Positions 10,935 through 23,554 of a DNA stretch of 64,000 nucleotides are shown here, in pieces. The stretch's first letter is position 1. Every line of letters starts with the position of its first letter. Under the pieces are notes generated by a model that was not told where the DNA came from, searched no databases, and saw only the letters and a program-made list of their open reading frames with translations. The translations under genes and the position numbers were made by a program. Source of the DNA: Cristatella mucedo (lineage: Eukaryota; Bryozoa; Phylactolaemata; Cristatellidae); assembly GCA_009760855.2 (NCBI GenBank), contig WPIO01000051.1, positions 180,001 through 244,000 of the forward strand, in the 5' to 3' direction.

Positions 10935-12190
10935 TTAGCTTGGAACATTTGTCACACTTTGAAAAGATCATAAATAGCTTCTGTCATTTAACCCCAATCT
11001 TTAATTGTTAATTCTAATATTGTGATTAAATAGATGATATATTAGCTGAATTAACAGCCTCGTTTGTATATCGGCAGCATAGCCTTAACGGCTAGTACTA
11101 CCACTTGCAGTTGGCAAAATAGGATCGCCCACTGCAGGATTCTAACCTATTAACTCGGTCGGGAAGAGCGAGCACCATACCTCATGGGCTATCATGGCCC
11201 TTGATTATTAAGGTGTATACGCAAAAAATCACCGGAAAAATAAATGCATAAATTTATTCGTTATCGATACCGTAATAGAAACTGTACTGAATTCAATTCA
11301 ATGCTCAATTTCAACTGTAAGAGTGCATGTTCTGGCTACATATTCTAATTAGTGAAGTATTCCCCCCCCCGATACTTGCACATGAGCTCACAATAGTATC
11401 AACTTATTAATCTTATGAATATCACTAAGGACACTACGTAAACGAGACTTCAGCTACTTGTGTTTATGTGACCCGCGGTCACTCAGAGACTCACGCTCTC
11501 GCATTCAGATTTCTTTAGGTTGATTACATCTCTATAGCAACGAAAGAAAATTGAAGCTTTTCTAGGCAATTTAAATTTACTGAAAAAGTATCTGTAGTCT
11601 TTGAATTTTATTGTGTTATGTTGCTAAAGAAATTATAAAATCAACTTTATGCGGACTTTATATGCTCTGTATTAAGAAATAGTCAACTTAAGTAAGTCAA
11701 ATCTATTTACATAGTCTTTTGGATTAAACCTTAAATGCCTAAGTAAAGCCACGACATGCAAGCTTAGGGCCAGAATTTTGAGCTCCAAGTTAAGCCTGTT
11801 AAGGCTAGGTTAAGGTTAAGCCTGTTAAGGCTAGGTATTCCTCTTAAATCTAGATAACCCAGATAGGACACCTAACATCAGAAATAAGTTCTCGAAAAAT
11901 AAATATTACTGAAAGTCCAAAAGTAGATTTTGAAACGTGAGGAAATCACGCATGAAGTGATTGGAAACATTTCCTTCTCATTTACTAATTTATTGCCTCC
12001 GGTCTAGGTCGAGACGTGCCAGATAAAGGTTTCTTATGCTTTTTGCACCCATAATGTGAATCTTGGTAGCACCATTCAACTAGCGATTTTCCATACGAAT
12101 CCTAATTCCTATTTGGATTGTTCAGCCTTAGTTTTATAACGCTCTTCAATGATTTAAGGTTTAGCTGATAATAGAGTCGGCATCACGTTG
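10935..12190 (+). repeat. Segmental duplication, block 1, copy 1 (partner 47015-48150)
   Basis: Long collinear similarity in direct orientation, about 36.1 kb apart, with moderate divergence and small indels. It includes an identical stretch of more than 30 bases around 10990-11030 / 47075-47105 and matching ends near CGCTCTTCA...ATTTAAGGTTT. A minus-strand SINE-C is present at the same place in both copies, so it inserted before the duplication. No coding function is visible. The 12191-12734 stretch shows nothing recognisable. Confidence 0.8.
11055..11215 (-). mobile_element. SINE-C (tRNA-derived)
   Basis: On the minus strand, a tRNA-like head (TAGCCCATGAGGTATGGTGC, A-box-like) is followed by a B-box-like GGTTAGAATCC and a body containing CTGCAGTGGGCGATCC. 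The same body recurs in other SINE-C copies here. RNA polymerase III transcription is inferred from the boxes. Confidence 0.65.
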
Positions 12191-12734
12191 CATAGCCTGA
12201 TTTTCCTATAGCTCTTCTGTTACCAGAGGGTCGTGGCTAGCTTATATCATTTGCTGTGCTCGGTTGTGGCAACATATGATCTTTCTCGTCTTTCAGTAGC
12301 GATTCTTAATCGTAGTACCCCCAATAAATACTTGCTTTGATCAGTTGATTATTTTGAATGAAATTATTTCATCTTGATGCAGATTGAATTGGCCGGTTAA
12401 TTTTGGCAGATCTGTGAATCATAAAAGTCACAAGAGGACTCCGTTCGGCGCTTGGCCGAGTTGTGGATCATTGCTCTTCAGCTGCTGATGGCCTCAGCTA
12501 GCCAATCATTCGCGTAAGAGTGGCTCTGGTAGCTGTCGGCGATGCATCCGTTTTTCGGCTTTAACGTCGACCGTTAGTAGTCAACGAGGTCGGTTCCGTG
12601 TTTGTTCTGTTTTGGCATAAGCCGGGCTACGATTCATAGCTTTTGAGGGTAAATGTGTCGTCAAGAAGTATGACGATATAGAAGAGTAGAAGTATGTCAC
12701 GTATCTCCGTCAGTAACTCCACAAAGTCATAAAG

Positions 12735-13035
12735 ACCATGTGGATGTTACGCAGGAGAGTTTTGTATAGCGCACTCACAGCCTAAGCGGCTTTCGGTACG
12801 CATTTGGTAGCCAACAGACTTTGTCTCACGCAACAAAGAGAAAGTGGGAAGCATAGCAGAGTCAGGAGAGCAGTTGAGGTAGTGAGTAGCATAGAAGTAG
12901 CAGTTCAGGACCGCTGAAAAAGATGTGCCATAGTCGGCAGTTGGAGAGTAGATGTCGTTGAGTATGACGGACAATTAAGGCCTCCGAGTCTGCAATCAGA
13001 GCTTCAGATGAGCTGACATTTTAATGACCGGTGGG
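12735..13035 (-). mobile_element. LINE fragment, second L2-like family
   Basis: About 200 bp closely match 35090-35290 (CTTACAGCCTAAG-GGCTTTCGGTA and following). In that copy the neighbouring sequence encodes an L2-type reverse-transcriptase C-terminus on the minus strand. Confidence 0.55.
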
Positions 13036-13137
13036 CTCGGATTCCGAAAGACAGTGTGAACGTCCGTCATGGAAGGCGACTGCAGCACCAAGCCATCATA
13101 CAAAGCCAAACCAAGTCAGAATGTCGTAATAAGAATA

Positions 13138-13760
13138 AAAAATAATATATTTGTATAGCATCCTCATAGAACCTAATCTCTTTCTGGGCACTTTACATAT
13201 GCTGCAAAGGAAGCATGATCGAATGGTTAGTGGTAGCACGCTCTATGACAACAAGCATGACATGATTAGTGGTGACATACACAGAATCAGCATGCAAACA
13301 TGGTTAGAGGCAGCATGTAAAATGTCAGCACTCATAAGCACACGCATTTGACAAACTAAACGCTGCGACAAATAGATGCTTGTAAGCTTCGTTTTTAAAT
13401 GTCAAGTTGGGGATGTCGTGACACCAGTCGGAAGTGAGTTCCAGGCTTTAGTAGCATACAAAGTAACGACACGATCTCCAAAGGATTTGAAGGTTGTATG
13501 CGGTATATAGGTAAGCGATTAGATTCCAAAATGCAGATGGTTGATCCCTAAACTAGTGGGGGAGTAGATCTGGTAGGTAGGCTGGAGCCAAGCAATGAAG
13601 GGCCCTAAAAGTGAGTGACAGAACCTCTAAGTCAATGCGCCGCTTGACTGGGAGCCAGTGCAGGTCTGCGCTAAGTGGTGGGATGTGGCAACTTTGACGC
13701 TCACGACAGACTTTATTCTGACCTTGACGATTTCTAAAGGGGTCCAGTTTGTCATGACTG
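13138..13760 (-). mobile_element. LINE 3' part (L2-like), degraded
   Basis: Read on the minus strand it runs from the conserved reverse-transcriptase C-terminal region (antisense of the HWLP...IDFKVLSL block near 13620-13700) to the 3' tail. The tail includes the antisense of the GCATGCT-rich 3' UTR and GAGATTAGGTTCTATGAGGA. Frameshifts and stops are present. Confidence 0.75.
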
Positions 13761-14104
13761 TTGATATCGTAAGTACGGCTGCTCGTGTCTCACATATCGT
13801 TGAACTTGGATTTTAGAGATGCATGCAAAGTTGACATGCCAAATGTTTTTTATAGATAAGGGTCCTATAGAACCCAGTTTCCATCATATTTTAAAGGAAC
13901 TTGCATAGTTTTACTATAAGCGGTGTAATTTCTGTTGATTTTGCCCAAAAAACTTCTTTTTAAACCAGGAAAAGCATGACCTTTACTTCTACAGTTCATC
14001 AGAAGGTCATCAAAAAAGTTATTGTTACATCAAAAGAGAGATACTACTGCCCTTGCTGTTTGTGCCAATTTGCATGGCGATCATTTCACTAGTATTTGAG
14101 AAAT

Positions 14105-14365
14105 ATCAATAAATGTGCTGTGAAGGAGATCGAACCTAAAGGGGGTGGGGCATAACTCCCCATCCCTTGGACCTTCCCCCTGGCCGAGGACGTGGGGTCG
14201 AGCTCCGTGGTATATGTGAAGCACCTGAATAAAGATTAAGTTCTCTTAGGGTGCCATAAAAATGAATAATATATATATTATATATATATATATATTTCTT
14301 TTGCATCGAGTTCTAATGCACCTGGACAGAGACTAGGTTCTCTTAGGGCAATAAAAAAATGATAT
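14105..14365 (+). mobile_element. SINE-A relic with duplicated LINE-like tail
   Basis: The degraded tRNA-like head (GACCTTCCCC...GAGGACGTGGGGTCGAGCTCC) is followed by CATATGTGAAGCACCTGAAT and AAAGATTAAGTTCTCTTAGG, the SINE-A tail. A second tail-like segment (ACAGAGACTAGGTTCTCTTAGG) follows after a TA tract at 14320-14350. 13761-14104 shows nothing recognisable. Confidence 0.6.
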
Positions 14366-14420
14366 ATATATATATACATATATATATTAATAGATATATA
14401 CTAATGTACACGTACATGTA
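14268..14420 (+). repeat. (TA)n microsatellite cluster
   Basis: Several TA runs at 14270-14297 and 14361-14400, after and between the two SINE-like tails. They probably arose from the A/T-rich SINE ends. Confidence 0.85.
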
Positions 14421-14479
14421 TATTTGATGTTGAGTGTTGATTCTAAGATCCACTAGCCGCTGGAATCGATAGATCAAAA

Positions 14480-15093
14480 TTTTCTTAAATTGAATGATGA
14501 TAAAACTAACTTACTAGTTATGGAAAAATCAGGTGTGATTCAGAAACTGGAAAGGTAAACGCTCAAAATCGGCTCTGCCAGCATATCTCCTGTTGAATCT
14601 GCATGAAATCTAGGTTCCTGTTTCAAAATGACCTTTCGTTAGACGACCATACCAGCTCCACAATCGAGTCATGCCTACTTTTAGCTACATAGAATTCGGG
14701 GTTGTTTAGACAGGGATACCACATCCAAGTTGGTCAATGCATTTGTGACACCCCGTCTTGACTTCTATAACATACTGCTTGCTGGTCTACCGGCAGGTGC
14801 AATAAGGGGCTTGCAGCTGGTGCAAAACTCTGCAACTAGGTTTGTCTGTCATGAGCGTTGCAGTTGCCACATCACACCAGTTCTTGTAGACCTGCACTGG
14901 CTACCAGTCAATCAAAACATTGACTTCAAGGTTTTGTCGCTCACTTTTAGGTCCCTTTATTATTCGGCTCCAGCCTACCTATCAGATCTGCTACCCCACC
15001 AGGCTAAGCATCGAACCACCAGCTTTTTGGAATATAACTGTTTACCTATACCTCTATAGCTCATACAAACCTCAAATCCTTTATAGACCGTGC

Positions 15094-15128
<35 letters not shown>

Positions 15129-15475
15129 GTTATTTATTTATATATATTTATATTATTCCGCATGCTCCAAAAGCCTGACTTGCTTCGCGACATCTCCCGA
15201 CTTGACCACTTTCAAAAAAATTAATGATGCACCTATTTATGATAACATTTTGTGGGTCTTTGTGAGTTTTCCTTTATGGGCTTATGCATGCTGACACTGT
15301 GCATGCTGCCACTAACCACATTTGCAAGCTGACCCTGTGCATGTCACCCCTAATCATGTTATTCTTGTTGCTTATCAAGCATGATACCACTCACCATTTG
15401 ATCGTGTTTCTTTTGCAGCGAATGTAGAGCACATGGTAAGAGATTGAGTTCTCTGAGGGCCCTTTATCGATTACT
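14480..15475 (+). pseudogene. L2-like LINE reverse-transcriptase C-terminus plus 3' UTR
   Basis: The ORF at 14730-15059 contains the family's thumb region and following segment: LDFYN..LAGLPAGAI, LQLVQNSATR, HWLPVNQNIDFKVLSL and AYLSDLLPHQAKHR. Upstream residues (14500-14730) are in broken frames. Downstream is the 3' UTR with GCATGCTGCCACTAACCACA and the terminal GAGATTGAGTTCTCTGAG. A (TA)n tract at 15097-15125 interrupts the coding-UTR junction. 5'-truncated and dead. Confidence 0.85.
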
Positions 15476-17847
15476 ATTGTTAATATAATATAGAATATTA
15501 TAATAAATATAATAAATGTAATGTAATGTAAATGTAAATATAATAAGACCACAATATAATAAACATATATAATATATAACATATAATCATTTAACTACTA
15601 CTTGATTAATCCCTGCCCATGTATATCTAGTAAGCATTACAAGTCCCGGAAGTTAATGTTGACGGAGATGCAAACTATAAGCGAAAGCACAACAGTTTTC
15701 TCTATCTGCATTGTTCTGCTTACGCACTGAATTAAACCTTGATTCGTGCAAACAACTAAAATTAGGAGAGTATCTTCTACTCAGAGCATATCTTGGACCC
15801 CATTCCGACTGTGATCTACAGGTCGTGCCCAGATGCAAATATGCCACTATACAGAGGTGCTCTAGTTTCCCAGTCAAAAGAGGCAAGACGGACCATCGTG
15901 ATACCACTAGCTGCTACCAGTGTGGGCTACTTGTCAGGCCGATCACAACCATCGTTAAATAAAGAATAATGTTTTAGGTTTGCATCAAGCCCGTTTGTGC
16001 AGTAAAGAGAAAACATACATTCCGGGATTGCCAGTGACTCCCTAAACAGATAGCTGGCAGCACATTTAGAGGCACTAAAGATTTTTCACCCAGAGCAATC
16101 TTAGCCTCGAAACTGAGTTCTTCTTGAGCCCTAACAACCTTAGTCCTTGCTACACTCTATTCGCACTGATCCTTTAGTCTTCACCCACTGCCAAACACTA
16201 AATTGCACGATGCTCACTCTTTCTCCCAGCTCGATCGTACTTAGTCCGTGTGATTTTGTTACGCATCGTGCACCTTCATGTCCTGAACCAGAAGCAGGCT
16301 CCTCTTTTGGGTCTAACCCTAGTGTCGTCGTCACCTGCTATTATACGTAAAAACATTTCTTGGACTGCATGACCTAAAACTGTGTGGCTCGGTTACTCAA
16401 GAGGATTCACCAGGTTAATGAAGCACCTCAGCGATCTTCATAGGCTCTCAGTCGAGCGCCAGGTGCTCATGGAACGTTTTACAACTAACCCACAAAGACC
16501 CGAAACCTGCTTAACTACCTGGCAGATTTCATGAGAGGCACTGGTCCTGCAAGTCGTACTAAACTTATCGATTCATCTCAATACACCGAGGGACATAACT
16601 TCCGCATACAGTCAGTGGCAAAAATCCTCGCAGCACTTAATTCTCGTTTACCTCGTACGAATCTCAAACCTCGGAGACTGTATCTTTGGTTCGTATGCTC
16701 CCAGGACCTGGAGCTCAATCCTGACTGACATCATGAACTTCCTTGATTTGACAACATTTAAAAAGAAGCTAAAAGTGAACCTGCCTATCACAACATTTCA
16801 TGGGTGGGTGTGATCGGTATATTTGGCAGTAAGATAGGGTTCCTAAGCACGCTGCCAGATCAGTAGAGCACTTTCTTAACGACTCAAAAAGTGGTGCTGA
16901 TGCGGAGGCCAAGCCAGTCGCTGGATCTGAACCCCATTGAAAATTAATCGGACGTCATCAAAAGGCGGCTGAGACAGGGTGTTCGACCCACATCAGTAGC
17001 CGACCTGTTCAGGCTCTGTTGAATGCTATAACAGAGAATTAATGCACAGGTATGCATATTAGCAACATATGGGTTGGTTTAAGGTCAGTCGAGAAAAACT
17101 TTCCAAATTTGTGTGAAACTTCAGTATGCCTGGCATTGCATGGTAGTAAATTCTCGCATTAACCAGACAGACTACCAACCAGATCAGGTGTAGTAATACT
17201 TCGCGAATTGTTTGTGACTGAGTGCTTCTTGCCACTAAGAAATGATGCTCATTATAAATAATTCGACAAGTGGAACTCCTTGCCTACCTTCAAGACTATT
17301 TCAAGAGCACAATTCTTAAGAGATCTTCAGGGAGCAAATTAGGAATTGGGCTGTACACCGCAGCAAGGGTAGAAATACAGATATGGAAAGGCTAAACCGG
17401 GAGACCCAAAAGGCGACACATAAAGTTGTATAGCTTCAATAAGATGCGGTAAATTGGGAGTCATACTGGATAGTCGTGTCTAGCATGCTAAAGCTGCTAT
17501 TGCACAATGGGTTGCCAATAGAGTACACATCAGGTAACACCATTGACAAGGATAGCCGAAGTACGACACCAGTCTGCGAAGTGCAAGAAGCCAAGAAATC
17601 GCTTAAAATTATGCACCAATAGAAATAGCATGAGCCGAGTCATCATCATTTTGAATGATCTTGGAAATGACTTTCGAGAACTATAAAATGCAAGACGATA
17701 ATTGTTTCACTACACCCGGTCTTTCAGTAAAATACAAAACTGATGGATTAAGTGCCCATCAATAGGTCTACCTGGCACAGGATTGTCTTAGCAGTGCATT
17801 TGTCAACGTACGGAAGTCCAACAACGCTAACAAATAAACTTCGATTC

Positions 17848-17848
<1 letters not shown>

Positions 17849-17896
<48 letters not shown>
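17849..17896 (+). repeat. (TA)n microsatellite
   Basis: About 24 TA units. The duplicate locus near 56610 has only a few, so the tract grew after the duplication or contracted in copy 2. Confidence 0.95.
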
Positions 17897-17900
<4 letters not shown>

Positions 17901-18324
17901 ATAAGATTGCTGCAATGGATGCATTGCAATGAAGGAATGGGGGAAATGTAACATGCCTGAAGTGTACACCATTGCGAAAGCTTATAGCTTGAAAATACAG
18001 ATGCCAAGTTTTGAGATAGATTATTGGTACAGCTAAACGATGAAACTCAGATGAGTAGGTGTTAAGACAGGAAGCTTGAAGGATAAGTAATTCAGACATG
18101 TGCCTGCTTTGACAGCCTAATTTTAACCAGCAAAGACCGACTTCAAACCTGCAGCCATGTCCAAAGCCAAGTACAAAGACAAGTAGCAGTACAAAGACAG
18201 CGTTCGTTTACGGCCATGTCACTCATATCAGCCAAAGACAGTCACAGTGTTATAGTAGACAGCCACAAAAATGACAAATATCAGACACTATCTAGGTCAT
18301 GTGTTCTTTAAAGAATAATATCAA

Positions 18325-18720
18325 TAATAATAATAATAATAAAGCACTTGCTCAGAGACTTGCACGCTTGCTTTGAGAACAAAATCTCTGTCCACGCACT
18401 TCAGATAATCTGGCAATTAAGTAGATAAGATGATCAGTGACTTAAACTTTAGTAAAAGACAAGTCAGATTGAAAAAACAAAGGCTGTGAGGAAAAGGTGA
18501 ACTTTTAGATTTGCTTTTACTATCGTCCAGTCAGGGAATTTGGCGATGTCAATCGCAAAGGAGTTATAGGATTTAGATACACATGTACTGAAGGCGCGGT
18601 CTACGGGGGATTTAAGGTTGCTTAGAGACACAGCGGAACGACCAGAGTCACTAAAGCAGGTGGTGTTAGAGGAAGCCTGGTGGTGCAAGAGGACGGTAGC
18701 ATGAGCATGAGCAGGGAAAG
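18325..18720 (-). mobile_element. LINE 3' part (L2-like)
   Basis: The minus-strand ORF at 18464-18688 holds a degraded reverse-transcriptase C-terminal end (SVDRAFST..SKSYNS...FPDWTIVKANLKVHLF type). It is followed by the 3' tail ending in (ATT)n near 18325-18345. The counterpart in copy 2 is at 59855-60205. Confidence 0.7.
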
Positions 18721-19644
18721 ACGTGCCCTAAAAGTCATGACACGAAATCATAGTCGAAGCACTGCATGATTGGGAGCCAACTTACTTCCCACACGAACTC
18801 GCAAACGGCTTATCGTGAGAATTCAGCGAAGCAAGGCAGCATCAAAACGTTACGTTGTTGTATTCGGTGTCGTCGGGCAACTCGAGGGCTCATGTCCAGA
18901 TGCCACGTACTATTGTAATAGCCCCAAAATGCGCAGCTAGCGAAGTTCACTTAACAAATACAACAAGCTACCAAACTCTGAGGTAAAGTTATTGCACTTG
19001 CAATTCCACTGCATATGCAGCCTACTTCAAACATCATACCTTAGGCCACACAGCATTCGAAAGCTTTACACAATGGCCAACACCAAACGAGTGAGAAATC
19101 GCGATAAATGAGGTCACAGTACATTTACGGCTAGTGCAGTCTATTTGGTGCAGGTGACCGAGTACGAGCATTGTTTCCCCATGCCTAAAATGGCTTAAGG
19201 AGGCCACTTTCAAGAAAACGTAAGGCATATCGACTGTTTTTTTAATAACAATATTGTTAGATACATCTATGCAGAGAATAGTGCACTAATAAGCCCTTGA
19301 ATTGACAGAGTTACCGGCTGCTTGTGCAGTAACCAAGGCGTCAACCCCTTACCTCGTAGCCGAACAATCCACTTTGGGTCGGACAACTACTTTGGAGTAC
19401 ACTTGAGTGCACTTGCATTCTTGCCTCACAAACAACTACACAGTCTCGTCACGGTCAAAAAACAAAGCAGGGTCAAGTGTGGACAGTCAGAATAGGAATG
19501 TGCCCCAGGCTATCAAGTTTCCTTCTCCATTCCAGCAGCAAAGTCCCGGGGCTTCTATACATGCTGCGCACACAAGCAATAACGGCTGTGCTATGAACAG
19601 AATCCTGTCAGAGGCAAGTACATCGCAGGTAAATCAGGCTAAGC

Positions 19645-19990
<346 letters not shown>

Positions 19991-20358
19991 TTTTTAAATT
20001 TAAGCCGGACCGAAGGTTTTTTTAAGTACGAGGGCAGCTAGGCCGCGTGAAGGTTATTTTCTGTCAAAAAGTGGATAATGTTTGGTTTGCAGTGGTCCCC
20101 AAGCCTGCTGGCTACAGCCATAAGCCAAGCAGCATACAACAGGGCTATCTCGGCAGTGTTAGATACCTATAGATCACAAAATCTTTCATGAGCACCTTAT
20201 CTCACCTCGGAATCACTGGTCCTGCACACCAGCAATGTAGGTCCTATTTCAGTGGCAGGTTTCAGAGCATAGATATAAACATGATACAGTCACCCAATGC
20301 CCTTTAACGTCTCGAGCACACCCAGGGTCAGTGCTTTGTCCATTTCTGCCCACACTTT

Positions 20359-20370
20359 ATACTCTCTCTC

Positions 20371-20467
<97 letters not shown>

Positions 20468-20468
20468 C

Positions 20469-20500
<32 letters not shown>

Positions 20501-20510
20501 CCTCTCTCCT
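20359..20510 (+). repeat. (CT)n microsatellite, tract B
   Basis: About 150 bp of CT with a few variant units (GCACTC, CTCGCTC). Its right flank CTCTGTCCAATGTAATCGCC matches the right flank of the single tract in copy 2. Confidence 0.98.
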
Positions 20511-20639
20511 CTGTCCAATGTAATCGCCAAGTACAATATAAGGTTTCATTTTCATGCAGCTGATACGTTGGTGCACTTGCTCCTTGTATCCCTCCCTGCA
20601 ATCCAGCAAAACGAACCACATCTATTGCAGACAATCACT

Positions 20640-21810
20640 CTTGGATGGCAAAAAACCTTCTCAGATGTATTTACGATAAAACTAGCTTACTGGTTAGGAG
20701 AAAAACTAGCGTTACGTGTTTACCCGATCAGCGTGCAGCAATCTCGCTCTACCGGCCGGCGAGGTGAATGCCCTCACTAGGGCCTCACGAAGCTTGGCAT
20801 AGTCATCCTGAACTTCCTGCGGGAGCCCCGAGGCAAACGTGAAGGCCCCGCCTTGCATCGCAAGGAGCAAAAACAAGTGGCACTCACTCTGTTCGTAGCC
20901 ACTTTTCTCGATCTCCCTCTCGAAGTTCAGCAGCCAGCCAACGGACTCTAGTGTGAGAAGGGGGCGAAGGCAGTCGTGCGTCTTGCTGCTCCGTGCCTTG
21001 TGCAATAAACCGTTGGCGTTGTTCTGGGCCAGCATTCCGTATGCCAAACTACAACGTAAAAATTGGAAAGCCTGACCTCAAAATGGACACAGCCAGCATA
21101 ACTCTTATTGTATCTGCGTGCAATGTGGGTGTCCTGTTCCGAAGGAATCTTTCACTAGATGAACAAATCAGCTCCACAGTCAAGCTTATCTATTTGCAGC
21201 TAGGTAGAATTGCAAAAATTAGGCCTTGCTTGGACCAAGATACCACAGATAAGACGGCATATGCATCTGCAATATCTCGTCTTGATTTTTGAAACTCACA
21301 ACTCGCACTCTTACAGCCTAGACAAACAAGGCGTTTACTGTTGCTACAAAAGTTGACACTGTGCCTGAATTTTGTGAACGTCGCAATTGCCATGTAAAAC
21401 CAGTCTTCAATGATTCCACTACCTTCACATCACGCAGTGTATAAACTTCAAGGTTCCATCACTCACATTTAGATCTCTTACTTATTCAGGCCTACCCATC
21501 AGAAATACTCTAATCAGAGTCCTCCTGGCTCAAGTTGCTTAGGTGACCTTTTAATCAACCTCAAATCCTTTCGATAATGTGCATTTAGTTCGTATGCTCC
21601 AAAAGCCTGGAATTTACTCCCGACTGACTTCATGAATGGTCCCTGAATGGACGATATTGCTAAAAGTAGCTAAAAGAAGACACGTACTCCTCACAGCAAT
21701 CGCTTCTTCACGTTGATCATCCTTGGTGTGCTTATGCATGCTGGCACTGCACATGTTATGAAAAATATTTACCTCTCTTAGGGTGCTATGTAAGTGTTTT
21801 ACAAGTATTC
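20640..21810 (+). mobile_element. L2-like LINE fragment, interrupted by an LTR-element piece
   Basis: SWMAKNLLR...DKTSLLV (20640-20710) matches the connector region of the LINE at 49.7-52.0 kb. After the insertion at 20711-21055 the LINE continues (LNMDTASITLIVSAC-type segment, then a broken C-terminus and a 3' tail to about 21810 with TTTACCTCTCTTAGGGTGC). Many stops. The partner in copy 2 (61500-61745) lacks the insertion and is shortened. Confidence 0.7.
20711..21055 (-). pseudogene. LTR-retrotransposon gag-like fragment (Ty3-type) with leader
   Basis: The minus-strand ORF contains W-L-L-N-F-E-R-E followed by ECHLFLLLAMQGGAFTFASG and DDYAKLREALVRAF, the pattern of Ty3/Gypsy Gag capsid regions (aromatic/leucine helices, then a D-x-L-R-x-A-L-x-x-F segment). 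The upstream part repeats the leader shared with 9590-9685. Absent from the duplicate locus in copy 2. The ORF ends at a stop near 20712 and is far shorter than a complete Gag. Confidence 0.65.
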
Positions 21811-22464
21811 ATAATTGCTACCATCATAATAGATATTTGAAAGAGCACATTCATAGGTGAATATACAATTTATCCATCTTGTGCCTTGTCCTACTGCATT
21901 TTTCGAGCGCCACCATCAGGTTGCCAACTCACCCGAGTGCCATTCTGGCAGAGTGGACCACCGGGTTACAATTAGCGTCAATTCACAGAGGATAATCCTA
22001 CTACAGAACGAGACTGGAACCAGAACCTTTTCGCTTAGAAGGTGTGACACTGAGTGTTACACAGCTGAGAACACACAAGCTCCAAAAGGAAGCAAGCCCA
22101 GAACCTGTCACAAACTAATCACAGATGCAGGCAGTTATTAGAGCCACAACTCGGAAATGCATTAGGTTGCACATATAATGGGCAAGGACCATTACAGCTC
22201 CATCTGACAGCCAGTCATTCACTCAGGCAGGTGGCTGTGACTCGGGGCGACTTGACCAGTCCCAGATCCAGTCGGCGACTTTCTGCTCCTGCAGAAAACG
22301 GAACCCTTTATGGCTGCAAAGCAGCTTTGATAAATACTCATATCTGTCCATTGTTCACAATAGCACACTAAAGCCGCATGTGGAAAACGTTTTAACTTGA
22401 CAAATACACTTTGAATTCACTCAGCTGTGAGAGCAGCCAACCTCCGCTTGAGCTGTATGAGAAC

Positions 22465-22620
22465 GGGCCGTTTTATCGCACCCAAAGAGAAAAAAATCTC
22501 TATCCGTGTGCTTTACACTTCACTGGAAGTGAGCCAATAACCAAAGTTCAGAGTGACATGCCCGTATCACGCTTGGACAATCATGCAAAAGTGGACGGAT
22601 TTCATGCTTTGGCTAAGGTC
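22465..22620 (-). mobile_element. LINE 3' tail fragment (L2-like)
   Basis: On the minus strand, TAAAGCACACGGATAGAGAT and following match the LINE tail. The partner at 62140 is longer. The surrounding 21.8-23.55 kb is otherwise duplicate-copy sequence with no recognised gene; the 22860-23246 ORF has no recognisable domain. Confidence 0.55.
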
Positions 22621-23554
22621 CAACGGAGCTCAGACGAAGTGTCGCGATGTGAAGCTACACCAAACGCGGATTCTACAAATCGCGACAAATAAATGAAAGA
22701 AGCTTCGCACTTTCTCGTGTCAGCGGGAAACTACGAAAGCGCTTTTGGCGAACAAACTGGTTTCAATGTCAAGGACGAAATCAGGCTCGTTTGGTCCTGT
22801 GACCGCAAAGCGAGTGAATTGACGGGTGGGCCACAAACTAGCAGCTACCGGCAGGCCCCATGCCGAATGCCAGCCGAAACGCAAGCCGAGCCAAACCCAG
22901 CCGGATTGATGACCGTGCACAGCCGACCTTCTTTGCAAGGTCTCTGCAAGCTGCTGACATTTCAACAAGTGCAGACATGATCAACTTGCAAAGCCGCGCC
23001 TGCCTCCACACCGAACCACTTGATCCCAGCTTTCGGAGCCGGACACGGCAGAGCAGCAGTCAGGCCCGAGTGCCAAGTGCCAATTGCTTCCTTCTCAGCA
23101 TTTGGCTGAGCCGGCCAGCCAGGGCAGGGTCACAATCGCTTGCTCAATTGCATAGACTGCTGGCAGGTGCAGCCAGGAAACCAATATTTGACCCGGTCAA
23201 AGGTACTAGCCAGCTAACCCAGGAATCACGACTAGTCAGCTGCTAGTCATCATCACAGCCTGAACCGAGTCCTTTGTCTGCATAAATGCTTTTTGGATTC
23301 AGGACTTCGATTTATTTAGGACTTCGGATTGTGACAGCTGCCATGCCCTTGACCGGGCTCCTGGGCATTACCTCCTCAAGTCAAGTCGGCCCATTTTCGG
23401 CTGAGGAGCATTGCACTCACAGCTCAGGGCCCAACGCAGACAAGAACATGACAGTCAAACTTGCTAACTCGTCGGTGACGTAGCTTTTAGGTTCCTGCGA
23501 TTCCCTTCACACTTCGCACTGCCGGCCTTCGCCCTTAACAGAAAAGCAACCGTT

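Noticed and set aside
11360-11372. Poly-C runs (also 47447, 27921 and 60431) as possible assembly gaps
   Set aside because: The run at 11365 has a partner in the duplicate at 47447, so it is real sequence; no break in the flanks.
16140-16350. Short ORFs on both strands in the near-identical island
   Set aside because: Both frames are intact in both copies only because the DNA is nearly identical. There is no recognisable domain, and the differences are too few to test coding constraint.
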